From positions 372,001 through 436,000 of the forward strand of contig NZ_BMBA01000001.1 of NCBI RefSeq assembly GCF_017312485.1: 64,000 nt of DNA. The letters run 5' to 3'. Origin of the DNA: Clostridium zeae. GTDB taxonomy: Bacteria; Bacillota; Clostridia; Clostridiales; Clostridiaceae. The notes under the pieces are model-generated. The model saw nothing but the letters and a program-made list of their open reading frames with translations. It did not search any database and was not told where the DNA came from. Positions 44,830-52,810 of the stretch are shown piece by piece. Each line of letters opens with the position of its first letter. Positions within the stretch are counted from its first letter, which is position 1. Made by a program: the position numbers and the translations under genes.

Positions 44830-45114
44830 TTAGCTATTAATTTTTTCATACAATAAATCGATATGTTCCTTGGCTTCTTTTAAACCTGCTCCAGTAGCTT
44901 GTCTATATATTTTAATTGCTTTAATTTTTTTGCCTTCTACGATGAGGCTTTGTATTTCATCATCAATAGATGTCTCAGGCACTCCAATATGTTTTGCAAT
45001 CTTTGTTAAAAGTTCATTTGTTCTTCTAACATCATTTTGTAATTGATTAATGCTAGATAATATAACAGACAGCAACGTAGCTCCAATAATTATCCACATA
45101 AAGCTAGCGTCCAT
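44830..45114 (-). CDS. Membrane-anchored protein with L7/L12 C-terminal-like domain
   Basis: 94 residues: an N-terminal transmembrane helix (FMWIIIGATLLSVILSS), a short coiled segment, then a domain whose end, KKIKAIKIYRQATGAGLKEAKEHIDLL, matches the ribosomal L7/L12 C-terminal fold (I-K-x-x-R-x-x-T-G-x-G-L-K-E-A-K). Such domains occur in small membrane proteins of Firmicutes with no defined role. GGAGGG precedes the ATG. Confidence 0.75.
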   Translation of the reverse strand: MDASFMWIIIGATLLSVILSSINQLQNDVRRTNELLTKIAKHIGVPETSIDDEIQSLIVEGKKIKAIKIYRQATGAGLKEAKEHIDLLYEKINS

Positions 45115-45215
45115 ATTTTTCCCTCCAAATAATTTTGAATGATTAAAACCGCAAATGTATTTGTAATGTTTATAATAAGTAATTATAGCTTATTTTTACA
45201 TAAAATTACACTCAA

Positions 45216-45251
45216 AATTAAGATATGAATAGATTTCTTCATATCTTAATT
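45216..45251. repeat. Hairpin in the 45.1-45.6 kb gap
   Basis: AATTAAGATATGAA pairs with TTCATATCTTAATT around an 8-base loop. It could terminate or simply be a palindrome; there is no strong T-tract. Confidence 0.5.
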
Positions 45252-45481
45252 TATATTTTCAATTTCTCCTCTCTGAATCCACAGGGATTTTGAAAATAGA
45301 TTTCAGATTTAATTATTTCATCTTGGACATAATTTTATAAATACAATATAAAATTTAAAATGTTCTATTGTAAACCTTTAGTCTATATATTTAGTATGGG
45401 AGGTTAATATATACATTAAATAGGTATACTTTTGATAAGGTATATTATGTAATATATGTATTAATTACAGGATTCCTATCT

Positions 45482-45570
45482 CAACTATTAATTTATACAT
45501 GCCACCAGAATATAAGTGTGTGATTTTTGAGCAAGTATAAATTAACTTTTGGCACAGGAACCTATACCTC
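45482..45570 (+). repeat. Conserved ~90 nt intergenic element, copy 2
   Basis: Matches 16964-17050 over about 88 bases, with TTAATTTATAC and GTATAAATTAA able to pair. It ends 35 bases before the ATG of the fusion dehydrogenase, so it is very likely in its transcript leader or promoter. Confidence 0.6.
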
Positions 45571-45606
45571 CGTTCATTAAAATATTGATTTGAGGGAGGG
45601 AAATCT

Positions 45607-47514
45607 ATGTTTTTCAAAACCACAGAACAACATGAAACTTTGAGAAAAAAAATCAGAGAGTTTGCTGAAGAAGAAGTGAAACCTATCGCATTCATGCTAG
45701 ATCAAGAAAATAAATTTCCATCTGAAGCAGTTCATAAATTAGCTGAGATGGATATGCTTGGTATCCCTTATCCAAAAGAATATGGTGGAGCAGGTTTAGA
45801 TGTAATTAGTTACGCCATAGCTGTAGAAGAATTATCAAGAGTTGATGGAGGTACTGGAGTTATTCTTTCTGCACATACATCTTTAGGCTCATATCCGATA
45901 GCCGCTTATGGCACTGAAGATCAAAAACAAAAGTATTTAGTTCCACTCGCCAAGGGAGAAAAACTTGGTGCCTTCGGCCTAACTGAAGAAAATGCCGGAA
46001 GTGATGCTGGTGGTACGGAGACCACAGCTGTGCTGGAAGGTGATTATTATATTTTAAATGGTTCAAAGATTTTTATAACCAACGCTGGACAGGCAGATAT
46101 ATACGTTGTTTTCGCTGTCACTACACCGAATATAGGTACAAAAGGGATCAGCTCTTTCATTGTTGAAAAAGGCTGCGAAGGCTTTAGTTTCGGAAAACAT
46201 TATGACAAAATGGGAATTCGCTCTTCTGCTACTGCCGAACTTATCTTCAACGATGTAAAGGTTCCTAAAGAAAATCTACTTGGCAAAGAAGGCGAAGGCT
46301 TCAAAATAGCTATGGCTACATTAGATGGTGGTCGTATTGGTATAGCAGCTCAAGCTCTCGGAATCGCTCAGGGAGCTTATGAAAATGCCCTTGAATATTC
46401 CAAAGAAAGAATTCAATTTGGTAAACCTATCTGCCAGCAACAAATTATAGCCTTTAAGTTATCAGATATGGCAACAAAGCTAAGAGCTGCTAGATTACTT
46501 ATTTATAGCGCGGCAGAACTTAAGGAAAATCATGAGCATTATAGCATGGAAGCAGCTATGGCAAAGCAATATGCCTCCGATGTTTGCCTTGAAATTGTAA
46601 ATGATGCTCTTCAAATTTTTGGTGGTAGCGGTTATCTCAAAGGCATGGAGGTCGAACGGGCTTACAGAGATGCCAAGATTTGCACTATTTATGAAGGTAC
46701 TAACGAAATTCAGAGATTGGTTATCTCCTCTCATATCATCGGTAAGCTGCCTAAAAGCGAACGTGTTAGTAATACTCCTCAACACGAACCGGCTACAGGA
46801 TATAGAAAGAAAATAATCTTTAAACAAGGGACCGCTGAAGAAAAGGTTGCTTCTCTTGTTAAAGCTTTAAAAGATGACGGATATGATTTCACAATAGGGA
46901 TACCTTTAGATACTCCTGTAAGTAAAGCTGACAGAGTGGTAAGTGCAGGTATGGGAATAGGAAAAAGAGAAAATATGCACTTAATTGAGGCTTTGGCTGA
47001 GCAAGTTGGCGCTGCTATAGGTTCTTCTCGTCCTGTAGCTGAAACCCTTAAATACGTTCCTTTGAATCGCTATGTTGGAATGTCTGGCCAAAAATTTAAT
47101 GGCAACCTTTATATTGCCTGTGGTATCTCCGGTGCTGGTCAGCATCTAAAAGGCATAAAAGACGCTACTACTATCGTAGCTATAAATATAGATTCTAATG
47201 CAAAGATTTTCAAAAACGCTGATTATGGGATAGTTGGGGATTTAAATGAAATTCTTCCACTATTAGCAGCAGCTTTAGACAATGGAGAACCAAAAAAAGA
47301 TGCACCTCCAATGAAGAAGATGAAGAAAGCTGTTCAAAAGAAAATAACTCCTACCTGGAAACATTATGTCTGCAATGGATGTGGTTATGAGTACGATCCT
47401 TCTGTAGGTGATATTGACGGAGAAATAACTTCCGGAACACTTTTCGAAAATATCCCTGAAGAATGGACCTGCCCTTCTTGTGGTGAAGAAAAAACAATGT
47501 TCATTGAAGTGTAA
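45607..47514 (+). CDS. Acyl-CoA dehydrogenase / ETF-alpha C-terminal / rubredoxin fusion
   Basis: 635 residues in three modules. Residues 1-378 are an acyl-CoA dehydrogenase: AFGLTEENAGSDAGG, and YEGTNEIQR with the catalytic-type Glu. Residues about 405-560 match the FAD-binding C-terminal half of electron-transfer flavoprotein alpha (ADRVVSAGMGIG, YVGMSGQKFNGNLYIACGISGAGQH, NADYGIVGDLNEILP). Residues 584-635 are rubredoxin with Cys589/592 and Cys622/625. No ETF-beta or N-terminal ETF-alpha gene is nearby. Inference: electrons flow within one chain from acyl-CoA FAD to the ETF-like FAD to the iron site, then to the flavodiiron protein encoded next. GAGGGAGGG precedes the ATG. Confidence 0.93.
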   Translation: MFFKTTEQHETLRKKIREFAEEEVKPIAFMLDQENKFPSEAVHKLAEMDMLGIPYPKEYGGAGLDVISYAIAVEELSRVDGGTGVILSAHTSLGSYPIAAYGTEDQKQKYLVPLAKGEKLGAFGLTEENAGSDAGGTETTAVLEGDYYILNGSKIFITNAGQADIYVVFAVTTPNIGTKGISSFIVEKGCEGFSFGKHYDKMGIRSSATAELIFNDVKVPKENLLGKEGEGFKIAMATLDGGRIGIAAQALGIAQGAYENALEYSKERIQFGKPICQQQIIAFKLSDMATKLRAARLLIYSAAELKENHEHYSMEAAMAKQYASDVCLEIVNDALQIFGGSGYLKGMEVERAYRDAKICTIYEGTNEIQRLVISSHIIGKLPKSERVSNTPQHEPATGYRKKIIFKQGTAEEKVASLVKALKDDGYDFTIGIPLDTPVSKADRVVSAGMGIGKRENMHLIEALAEQVGAAIGSSRPVAETLKYVPLNRYVGMSGQKFNGNLYIACGISGAGQHLKGIKDATTIVAINIDSNAKIFKNADYGIVGDLNEILPLLAAALDNGEPKKDAPPMKKMKKAVQKKITPTWKHYVCNGCGYEYDPSVGDIDGEITSGTLFENIPEEWTCPSCGEEKTMFIEV

Positions 47515-47567
47515 TTCATATAATTTAGTAGACGTAATAATACATTACGTAAAGGAGGATTAAATTC

Positions 47568-48767
47568 ATGTATTGTGTTAGAGAAATAACTGAGGATTTA
47601 TATTGGGTTGGTGGCAACGATCGCCGCCTTGCTCTATTTGAAAATATCCACCCTATACCAAGTGGTGTTTCCTATAATTCTTACCTGCTATTAGATGATA
47701 AAACTGTACTATTTGACACTGTAGATTGGTCAATCTGCAGACAGTTTCTAGAGAATATTAATGCAGTTTTAGGAAAAAGACCTCTAGATTACATGGTAAT
47801 AAATCATGTTGAACCAGACCATGCTGCATGTATAGAAGAAATTATTCTTAGATATCCTGAAACCAAAATTATATGTACCGAAAAAGCCTCATTGTTTATG
47901 CATCAATTCGGATTCCATATAGATGACAAAACAATAATAGTTAAAGAAGGCCACAAGATGTCTTTTGGAAAACATGAAGTTGTATTTGTGTCTGCTCCAA
48001 TGGTGCATTGGCCAGAGGCAATGGTGACCTATGACATTACAAGCGGTACATTATTTTCCGCGGATGCCTTTGGCTCCTTTGGATCTTTAGATGGTAAGTT
48101 GTTTAATGATGAGGTTAATTACGACCGAAATTGGATTGAAGATGCTAGAAGATACTATACAAATATCGTAGGTAAATACGGGCCACATGTTCAAGCATTA
48201 CTAAAAAAAGCCGGTGGTCTAGATATAAAGCTTATCTGCCCTCTCCACGGACTAGTATGGCGTAATGACTTTGGGTACTTACTTGATAAATACGACAAAT
48301 GGAGTCGTTATGAGCCTGAAGAAAAAGGTGTAATGATAGTATATGGAACAATGTATGGTAATACAGAAGCAGCTGCCAATGATCTTGCAACCAGACTAGT
48401 TAAAAAAGGATTAAAAAATGTAGTTATGTATGACGTTTCAAGCACTCATGTATCGTACTTGATTTCAGAAACCTTCAAATATAGTCATGTAGTTTTAGCT
48501 TGTGTAACTTATAACCTAAATATTTATCCACCTATGCATAATTACCTAATGGATATGAAAGCATTAAATCTTCAAAAACGTACATTCAGCCTTATAGAAA
48601 ATGGCTCTTGGGCTCCTCAATCTGGAAGGTTAATCCGTCAGCATCTAGAAAGTATGAAAGATATGACTATCTTAGATAATAGCATGACCTTAAATTCAGC
48701 TATAAAAGAAAATGATTCAGACTCATTGGAGGATCTTGCTAACAGCCTTATTGAATCATTAAATTAG
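47568..48767 (+). CDS. A-type flavodiiron protein (oxygen/NO reductase)
   Basis: 399 residues. The beta-lactamase-like domain has the diiron ligands HVEPDHAACIEE (H-x-E-x-D-H), a later His in APMVHWPEAM, Asp in FSADAFG and His in CPLHGLVW. The C-terminal flavodoxin domain starts VMIVYGTMYGNTEAAA and binds FMN. Rubredoxin is the usual donor, and the upstream gene carries a fused rubredoxin. The gap is 53 bases with AAAGGAGG. Relatives reduce O2 to water and/or NO to N2O in anaerobes. Confidence 0.95.
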   Translation: MYCVREITEDLYWVGGNDRRLALFENIHPIPSGVSYNSYLLLDDKTVLFDTVDWSICRQFLENINAVLGKRPLDYMVINHVEPDHAACIEEIILRYPETKIICTEKASLFMHQFGFHIDDKTIIVKEGHKMSFGKHEVVFVSAPMVHWPEAMVTYDITSGTLFSADAFGSFGSLDGKLFNDEVNYDRNWIEDARRYYTNIVGKYGPHVQALLKKAGGLDIKLICPLHGLVWRNDFGYLLDKYDKWSRYEPEEKGVMIVYGTMYGNTEAAANDLATRLVKKGLKNVVMYDVSSTHVSYLISETFKYSHVVLACVTYNLNIYPPMHNYLMDMKALNLQKRTFSLIENGSWAPQSGRLIRQHLESMKDMTILDNSMTLNSAIKENDSDSLEDLANSLIESLN

Positions 48768-48792
48768 ATAAATGCGAACTAAATAGAATAAT

Positions 48793-48843
48793 TAAAGAGA
48801 AAAGGCATATGATATTCAGAATATCATATGCCTTTTCTCTTTA
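48793..48843 (+). terminator. Terminator of the dehydrogenase-flavodiiron operon
   Basis: A perfect 24-base stem (AAAGAGAAAAGGCATATGAT to its complement), ending in T runs. Confidence 0.92.
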
Positions 48844-48930
48844 ATGAATTTAGATTATACTATAAGTACTGGCATATAATGTATTAATGTACTATTAATT
48901 GGATTCATTCAATGAAAAGGAGAGGTTTTT

Positions 48931-49536
48931 ATGTATACTTGCGCATTATGTTCAAAGCACGTATGTAGTAGTGGAGAATTAGAAAACGCACCAAAAAACT
49001 GTCCATGCATAAGTGAAAGTATGGAAGAGATAAAAGAATTATATAATGACGAAGAGAACTATAAGATTGCAAAAGGTTCAGCATTAGTTATAAGTGAAGG
49101 TTATGGTGAAAAAACAAGATTAGAAGAAACAATGTCTTTTGCAAGAAGCTGTGGTTATAAGAAAATCGGACTAGCTTTTTGTATAGGTCTCTCTAACGAA
49201 AGTAAAATTGTAAGTAAGATACTTGTACATAATGGTTTTGAAGTAAATTCAGTGATTTGCAAAAACGGACATATCTCAAAGAATTTAATCGAAATAAAAA
49301 ACAGTAAGGTTCCTATGTGTAACCCAATTGGTCAAGCTTTATTTTTAAATGAAGAAAATACAGATCTTAATATAATCTTAGGTCTTTGCGTAGGACATGA
49401 TTCTCTATTTATTAAATATTCTGAAGCACCTGTAACTGTATTTGCTGTAAAGGATAGAGTCCTTTGTCACAATCCTCTAGCGGTAGTCTATCAGGCCGAT
49501 GCCTACTATAAAGAAAAACTATTCCCTAAAGAATAA
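48931..49536 (+). CDS. DUF1847 Cys-rich metal-binding protein
   Basis: 201 residues with many cysteines: CALCSKHVCSSG at the N-terminus, NCPCISESM, CGYKKIGLAFCIGLS, CKNGHIS, MCNPIGQA, and LGLCVGHD. This pattern matches DUF1847, thought to be a metal-binding protein of unknown function in anaerobes. AAGGAGAGG precedes the ATG. It follows the flavodiiron unit in the same direction but behind a strong terminator; a shared redox theme is an inference. Confidence 0.85.
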   Translation: MYTCALCSKHVCSSGELENAPKNCPCISESMEEIKELYNDEENYKIAKGSALVISEGYGEKTRLEETMSFARSCGYKKIGLAFCIGLSNESKIVSKILVHNGFEVNSVICKNGHISKNLIEIKNSKVPMCNPIGQALFLNEENTDLNIILGLCVGHDSLFIKYSEAPVTVFAVKDRVLCHNPLAVVYQADAYYKEKLFPKE

Positions 49537-49547
49537 AGAAATTGCTG

Positions 49548-49600
49548 AAACAACCCTCTAATCCCATTGAAATGTCTAGGTTTAGCTTTCTTAAAAATTT
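49548..49600 (+). repeat. Partial copy of the 145-nt element
   Basis: CCCATTGAAATGTCTAGGTT and TAGCTTTCTTAAAAATTTTA align with 58912-58962, i.e. the distal part only. It lies just before a terminator. Confidence 0.5.
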
Positions 49601-49620
49601 TATAAATTCTTATGCAATAA

Positions 49621-49662
49621 AATAAGCTAAGGGTTTTATTCATATCCTTAGCTTATTTTTTA
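49621..49662. terminator. Bidirectional terminator
   Basis: AATAAGCTAAGG pairs with CCTTAGCTTATT and is followed by TTTTT. It serves DUF1847 and the convergent kinase. Confidence 0.85.
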
Positions 49663-49709
49663 ATTTTCAAATATTCATACCCTACGATCTAATTAGATTT
49701 CAATATATA

Positions 49710-51644
49710 TTAATTATATATATCTGAAAACTCAATATGTATATTTTCGACTTTAGATTGATTTGTAAAATTACTATTAATCCTCATATCTTCTTTATCC
49801 GTAATGATTTTCACAGGCAATGTTATTCTAAATTCTGTACCTTTTCCAAATTCACTCTTTACTTCTATTGTTCCTTCATGCATTTCCACCAAAGCCTTAA
49901 CAATTGACAATCCTATCCCACTACCTTCATGACTTCTGCTGAGTAATGGGTCTACTTGCTTAAACCTTTGAAAAAGCTGTGAAACTTTATCTTCTGGAAT
50001 TCCTCTACCTGTATCCCTGACACTAATTACTATATGATCCTCATAATCGAACAAGGTAACATTAATTTTATCTCCAGGCTCAGTAAATTTAGTAGCATTT
50101 GAAATTAAATTAAGGAGAATTCTTTCTAACTTTTCAGCATCAAATGCCATAATTTTTTCTTCCTGATCAGTGTCAAAAATTATCGTCCTATCCATTTGAG
50201 CTACATATTCTGCTGTTGATTGAGTTATTTCCTCTGCTACTTGCACTATATTATCATTTCTTAAATCAAGTGTCATAAAACCAGAATCTATTTTTGTCAT
50301 ATCAATTAAGTTATTTACTAATCTTAATAATCTATAACAGTTTTGTCTTATGCTGCTTGTATAATTTCTTATTTTATCAGTATTAAGATCTTCACCTTTG
50401 CTTATTAGAACATTGAATAGCTGTGCTGTTGAAAAAATAATATTTAAAGGAGTTCTTAATTCATGGGACATATTAGCAATAAACTCAGTTTTTAATTTAT
50501 CGTATTCCAAGGTCTCTTCAACCAATCTTCTATTCTCATCCAACATATGATTGAAACTATTAGCTAATATTCCTATCTCATCCTTGCTCTCTATATCACA
50601 ATGAACAGTTAAATCACCTTTTCCTGCTATCTCCATACATGATTTCAATTTATCTAAAGGTTTTACTAAAGTATTTGCTAAAATTAATCCTATAATTCCA
50701 CTTAAGATAATTATTATAGAACCAATAGCAACTGTAGTAGTCAAAATTGCTTTCGCCGAAGAGTTTAGTTCATCGTAATTTGCTGTAGTTACTACATATA
50801 AATGCCAAGCCTCAAAAAATTGATAATACCCCACTTTTTTAACTCCATTATAGGTATATTCAATTCTTCCCCCACTTTTTAAATGCATTTTCTGAACAAA
50901 ATCATAATTGCTTACATTCTTACCTTTTTCGGTTGGATGAGTAACTACATTTCCATTAGAATCTAGTATATATGCATAACCAGTCTTTCCTAACTTAATA
51001 TTACTTATGGTTTCTTCTAAATAATTATTAATAATCTTATTCCCTATTCCAATTGCCCCAATAACTTTATTATCTTTGTCCAATAAAGGCTTCATTCTTG
51101 TAACATATCCAACGCCTTCTATTAAAATATCACCAATATATTCTTGATTACTAATGATTCTATTATAAGCAACAGAATCATTTGATATATATGTGCCTAA
51201 TATCCTCTCATTATTTTTAAAAATCGTACTTGAAACTCTTATCAGTTTATTATCATGCAATAAAAATATTGTTGCCACAGTGCCTGTAGACTGTTGAAGT
51301 TTATCTACAACAGTATTATCTAGTGATAACCTTTGATTTCCTGCATATAAAACAGGTAAATTAAACTGACCAATCTTCTCTACTTCATTATATTCCACTC
51401 TTAAATCAGAAAAATTATTTAGTAAAGTATTTGCAAAATTTAAATCTCCATAGGATTTTTCCGTCAAAAGATCATTCCTTACACTAAGTGTCGTAATAAT
51501 TGATTCAGTTAAACGCTGACTTTTCTCATCTACCTCTTTAAACACTGCATCATTTGATTTTTTACCAATTAGAAAACCTAAAACACTTACGGCAAACACT
51601 ATTAAGACCAAATAACTGATTATAAGTTTATACTTTACTCTCAT
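49710..51644 (-). CDS. Cache-HAMP sensor histidine kinase (orphan)
   Basis: About 644 residues. Helix 1 (LIISYLVLIVFAVSVLGFLIG) and helix 2 (LTTTVAIGSIIIILSGIIGLILA) flank an extracellular single or double Cache domain with AYILDSNGNVVTHPTEKGKN. A HAMP domain, HisKA (FIANMSHELRTPL) and HATPase (LISNATKFTEPG, VRDTGRGIP, GSGIGLSIVKALV) follow. The last residues (NIHIEFSDIYN) match the PocR kinase at 3.1-4.8 kb, and the two kinases share about half of their C-terminal residues by eye. No response regulator is adjacent. I use ATG at 51644; a GTG at 51653 is only two bases from AAGGAG. Confidence 0.93.
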   Translation of the reverse strand: MRVKYKLIISYLVLIVFAVSVLGFLIGKKSNDAVFKEVDEKSQRLTESIITTLSVRNDLLTEKSYGDLNFANTLLNNFSDLRVEYNEVEKIGQFNLPVLYAGNQRLSLDNTVVDKLQQSTGTVATIFLLHDNKLIRVSSTIFKNNERILGTYISNDSVAYNRIISNQEYIGDILIEGVGYVTRMKPLLDKDNKVIGAIGIGNKIINNYLEETISNIKLGKTGYAYILDSNGNVVTHPTEKGKNVSNYDFVQKMHLKSGGRIEYTYNGVKKVGYYQFFEAWHLYVVTTANYDELNSSAKAILTTTVAIGSIIIILSGIIGLILANTLVKPLDKLKSCMEIAGKGDLTVHCDIESKDEIGILANSFNHMLDENRRLVEETLEYDKLKTEFIANMSHELRTPLNIIFSTAQLFNVLISKGEDLNTDKIRNYTSSIRQNCYRLLRLVNNLIDMTKIDSGFMTLDLRNDNIVQVAEEITQSTAEYVAQMDRTIIFDTDQEEKIMAFDAEKLERILLNLISNATKFTEPGDKINVTLFDYEDHIVISVRDTGRGIPEDKVSQLFQRFKQVDPLLSRSHEGSGIGLSIVKALVEMHEGTIEVKSEFGKGTEFRITLPVKIITDKEDMRINSNFTNQSKVENIHIEFSDIYN

Positions 51645-52062
51645 TAAAAACACTTCTCCTTAGTTATAGACTCATAACTCTCAAATAACGCTTATATCTT
51701 AAATTCTTCTACCACAATCCATGACAAATAGAAACAACTTTGCGATTATAATTCAAAATATTCGACATATGCATCCAATTGCTTCTTAATATTTATTATA
51801 TATTCTATTTTGAGACATTCTGTCTAATTATATCATGTACATGGCAACTTTTCATCGATTAAATTTAATCTTATTAAACTTAATTTTCATTATACTAATA
51901 TATAATCATTGTTGCTAAGAATTAAGATTTTTAAACATTTTATTGTCAACCATTTCTACTTTATAAGTTGACAATAAACCATTAGTATTTTATACTAAAT
52001 TAGACAAATTGCTTAAGAAATGAAATTTAAAAAATCACAATTAATACATCGGAGGACTTTAC
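51645..52062. other. Divergent gap between the kinase and bioY
   Basis: 418 bases, AT-rich, holding both promoters. The BirA-like site at 51942-51975 is the only feature I can support. Confidence 0.5.
51942..51975 (+). promoter_or_regulatory. BirA-type biotin operator upstream of bioY
   Basis: ATTGTCAAC and GTTGACAAT are perfect complements separated by 16 bases, the layout of BirA operators (TTGT-AAC N14-16 GTT-ACAA). It lies 88 bases before the bioY ATG. Confidence 0.75.
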
Positions 52063-52596
52063 ATGAAGAAGAAAATTAGAATAAACGATATGATCTATGC
52101 AGCACTTTTTGCCACCTTAATTTCTGTTTTTGGCTATATCTCAATTCCACTACCTTTTAGCCCTGTTCCATTAACAGGACAAACCCTGATGATAATGCTT
52201 GTTGGCTGTGTATTAACTCCACTTCAGGCAGGATTAAGCTTAGTCACTTTTATATTTATGGGTATAATTGGCCTTCCTGTATTTTCTGGAGGTGCTTCAG
52301 GTATAGGTATTATTGTAGGATCTAACGGAGGATATCTGATGGGATTTCTTATTGGTTCTATAGTTATTAGTTTAATAAAGAAAAAAAACAGTTCTATTAT
52401 TTCAATGATAGCAGCCAACATTATTGGCGGCATTATTGTGGTTTATATTTTAGGAGTGTTATGGCTATCTCATATTACAGGAATTGGTGTATATAGAGCA
52501 TTTATATTAGGAGCACTTCCTTTCATTATCGGTGATTTAATAAAAGCTGTAGTTGCTGCTTTAGTAGCAAAAAGAATTAATACCTTAAGAAGATAG
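52063..52596 (+). CDS. bioY: Biotin transporter S component
   Basis: 177 residues with six helices. The BioY pattern is visible: FSPVPLTGQTLMIMLVGCVLTPLQAG, then GIIGLPVFSGGASGIGIIVGSNGGYLMGF, and a final PFIIGDLIKAVVAALVAKRI. It pairs with an energising ECF module elsewhere, or works alone, to import biotin. GGAGG precedes the ATG. The upstream palindrome implies repression by BirA with biotinyl-AMP. Confidence 0.93.
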   Translation: MKKKIRINDMIYAALFATLISVFGYISIPLPFSPVPLTGQTLMIMLVGCVLTPLQAGLSLVTFIFMGIIGLPVFSGGASGIGIIVGSNGGYLMGFLIGSIVISLIKKKNSSIISMIAANIIGGIIVVYILGVLWLSHITGIGVYRAFILGALPFIIGDLIKAVVAALVAKRINTLRR

Positions 52597-52691
52597 AGAT
52601 AGTTACAAAACTGAACTTTCTCAACTAACACCAATGGTGTTTGCAGAAATATTTTATTTATAAACATCTATTTTAGTCTAATATACAGAAA

Positions 52692-52730
52692 AACAGCAAT
52701 AATATATGAGAATATTATTGCTGTTTTTTT
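52692..52730. terminator. Bidirectional terminator
   Basis: AACAGCAATAATAT pairs with ATATTATTGCTGTT, with a T run on the plus side. Confidence 0.88.
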
Positions 52731-52737
52731 GTGTTAT

Positions 52738-52808
52738 TATTTATACTACTTTTTAGTTTTTATGCTAAAAGATCTTTCATCTAAAGCCTTTTGTACTGCA
52801 AGAATTCC
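52738..52808 (-). pseudogene. Orphan 24-codon C-terminal fragment
   Basis: On the minus strand, directly after the PHP stop and in a different frame, a coding-like string without start reads GHLDGILAVQKALDERSFSI and then KTKK-stop. It has the composition of a real protein end but is preceded by a stop, so it may be a relic of a deleted gene or of the frameshifted PHP end. Low certainty. Confidence 0.3.
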
Positions 52809-52810
52809 AT

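Noticed and set aside
45860-46066. His-rich antisense ORF
   Set aside because: Lies wholly inside the dehydrogenase domain on the opposite strand; no ribosome site and biased composition.
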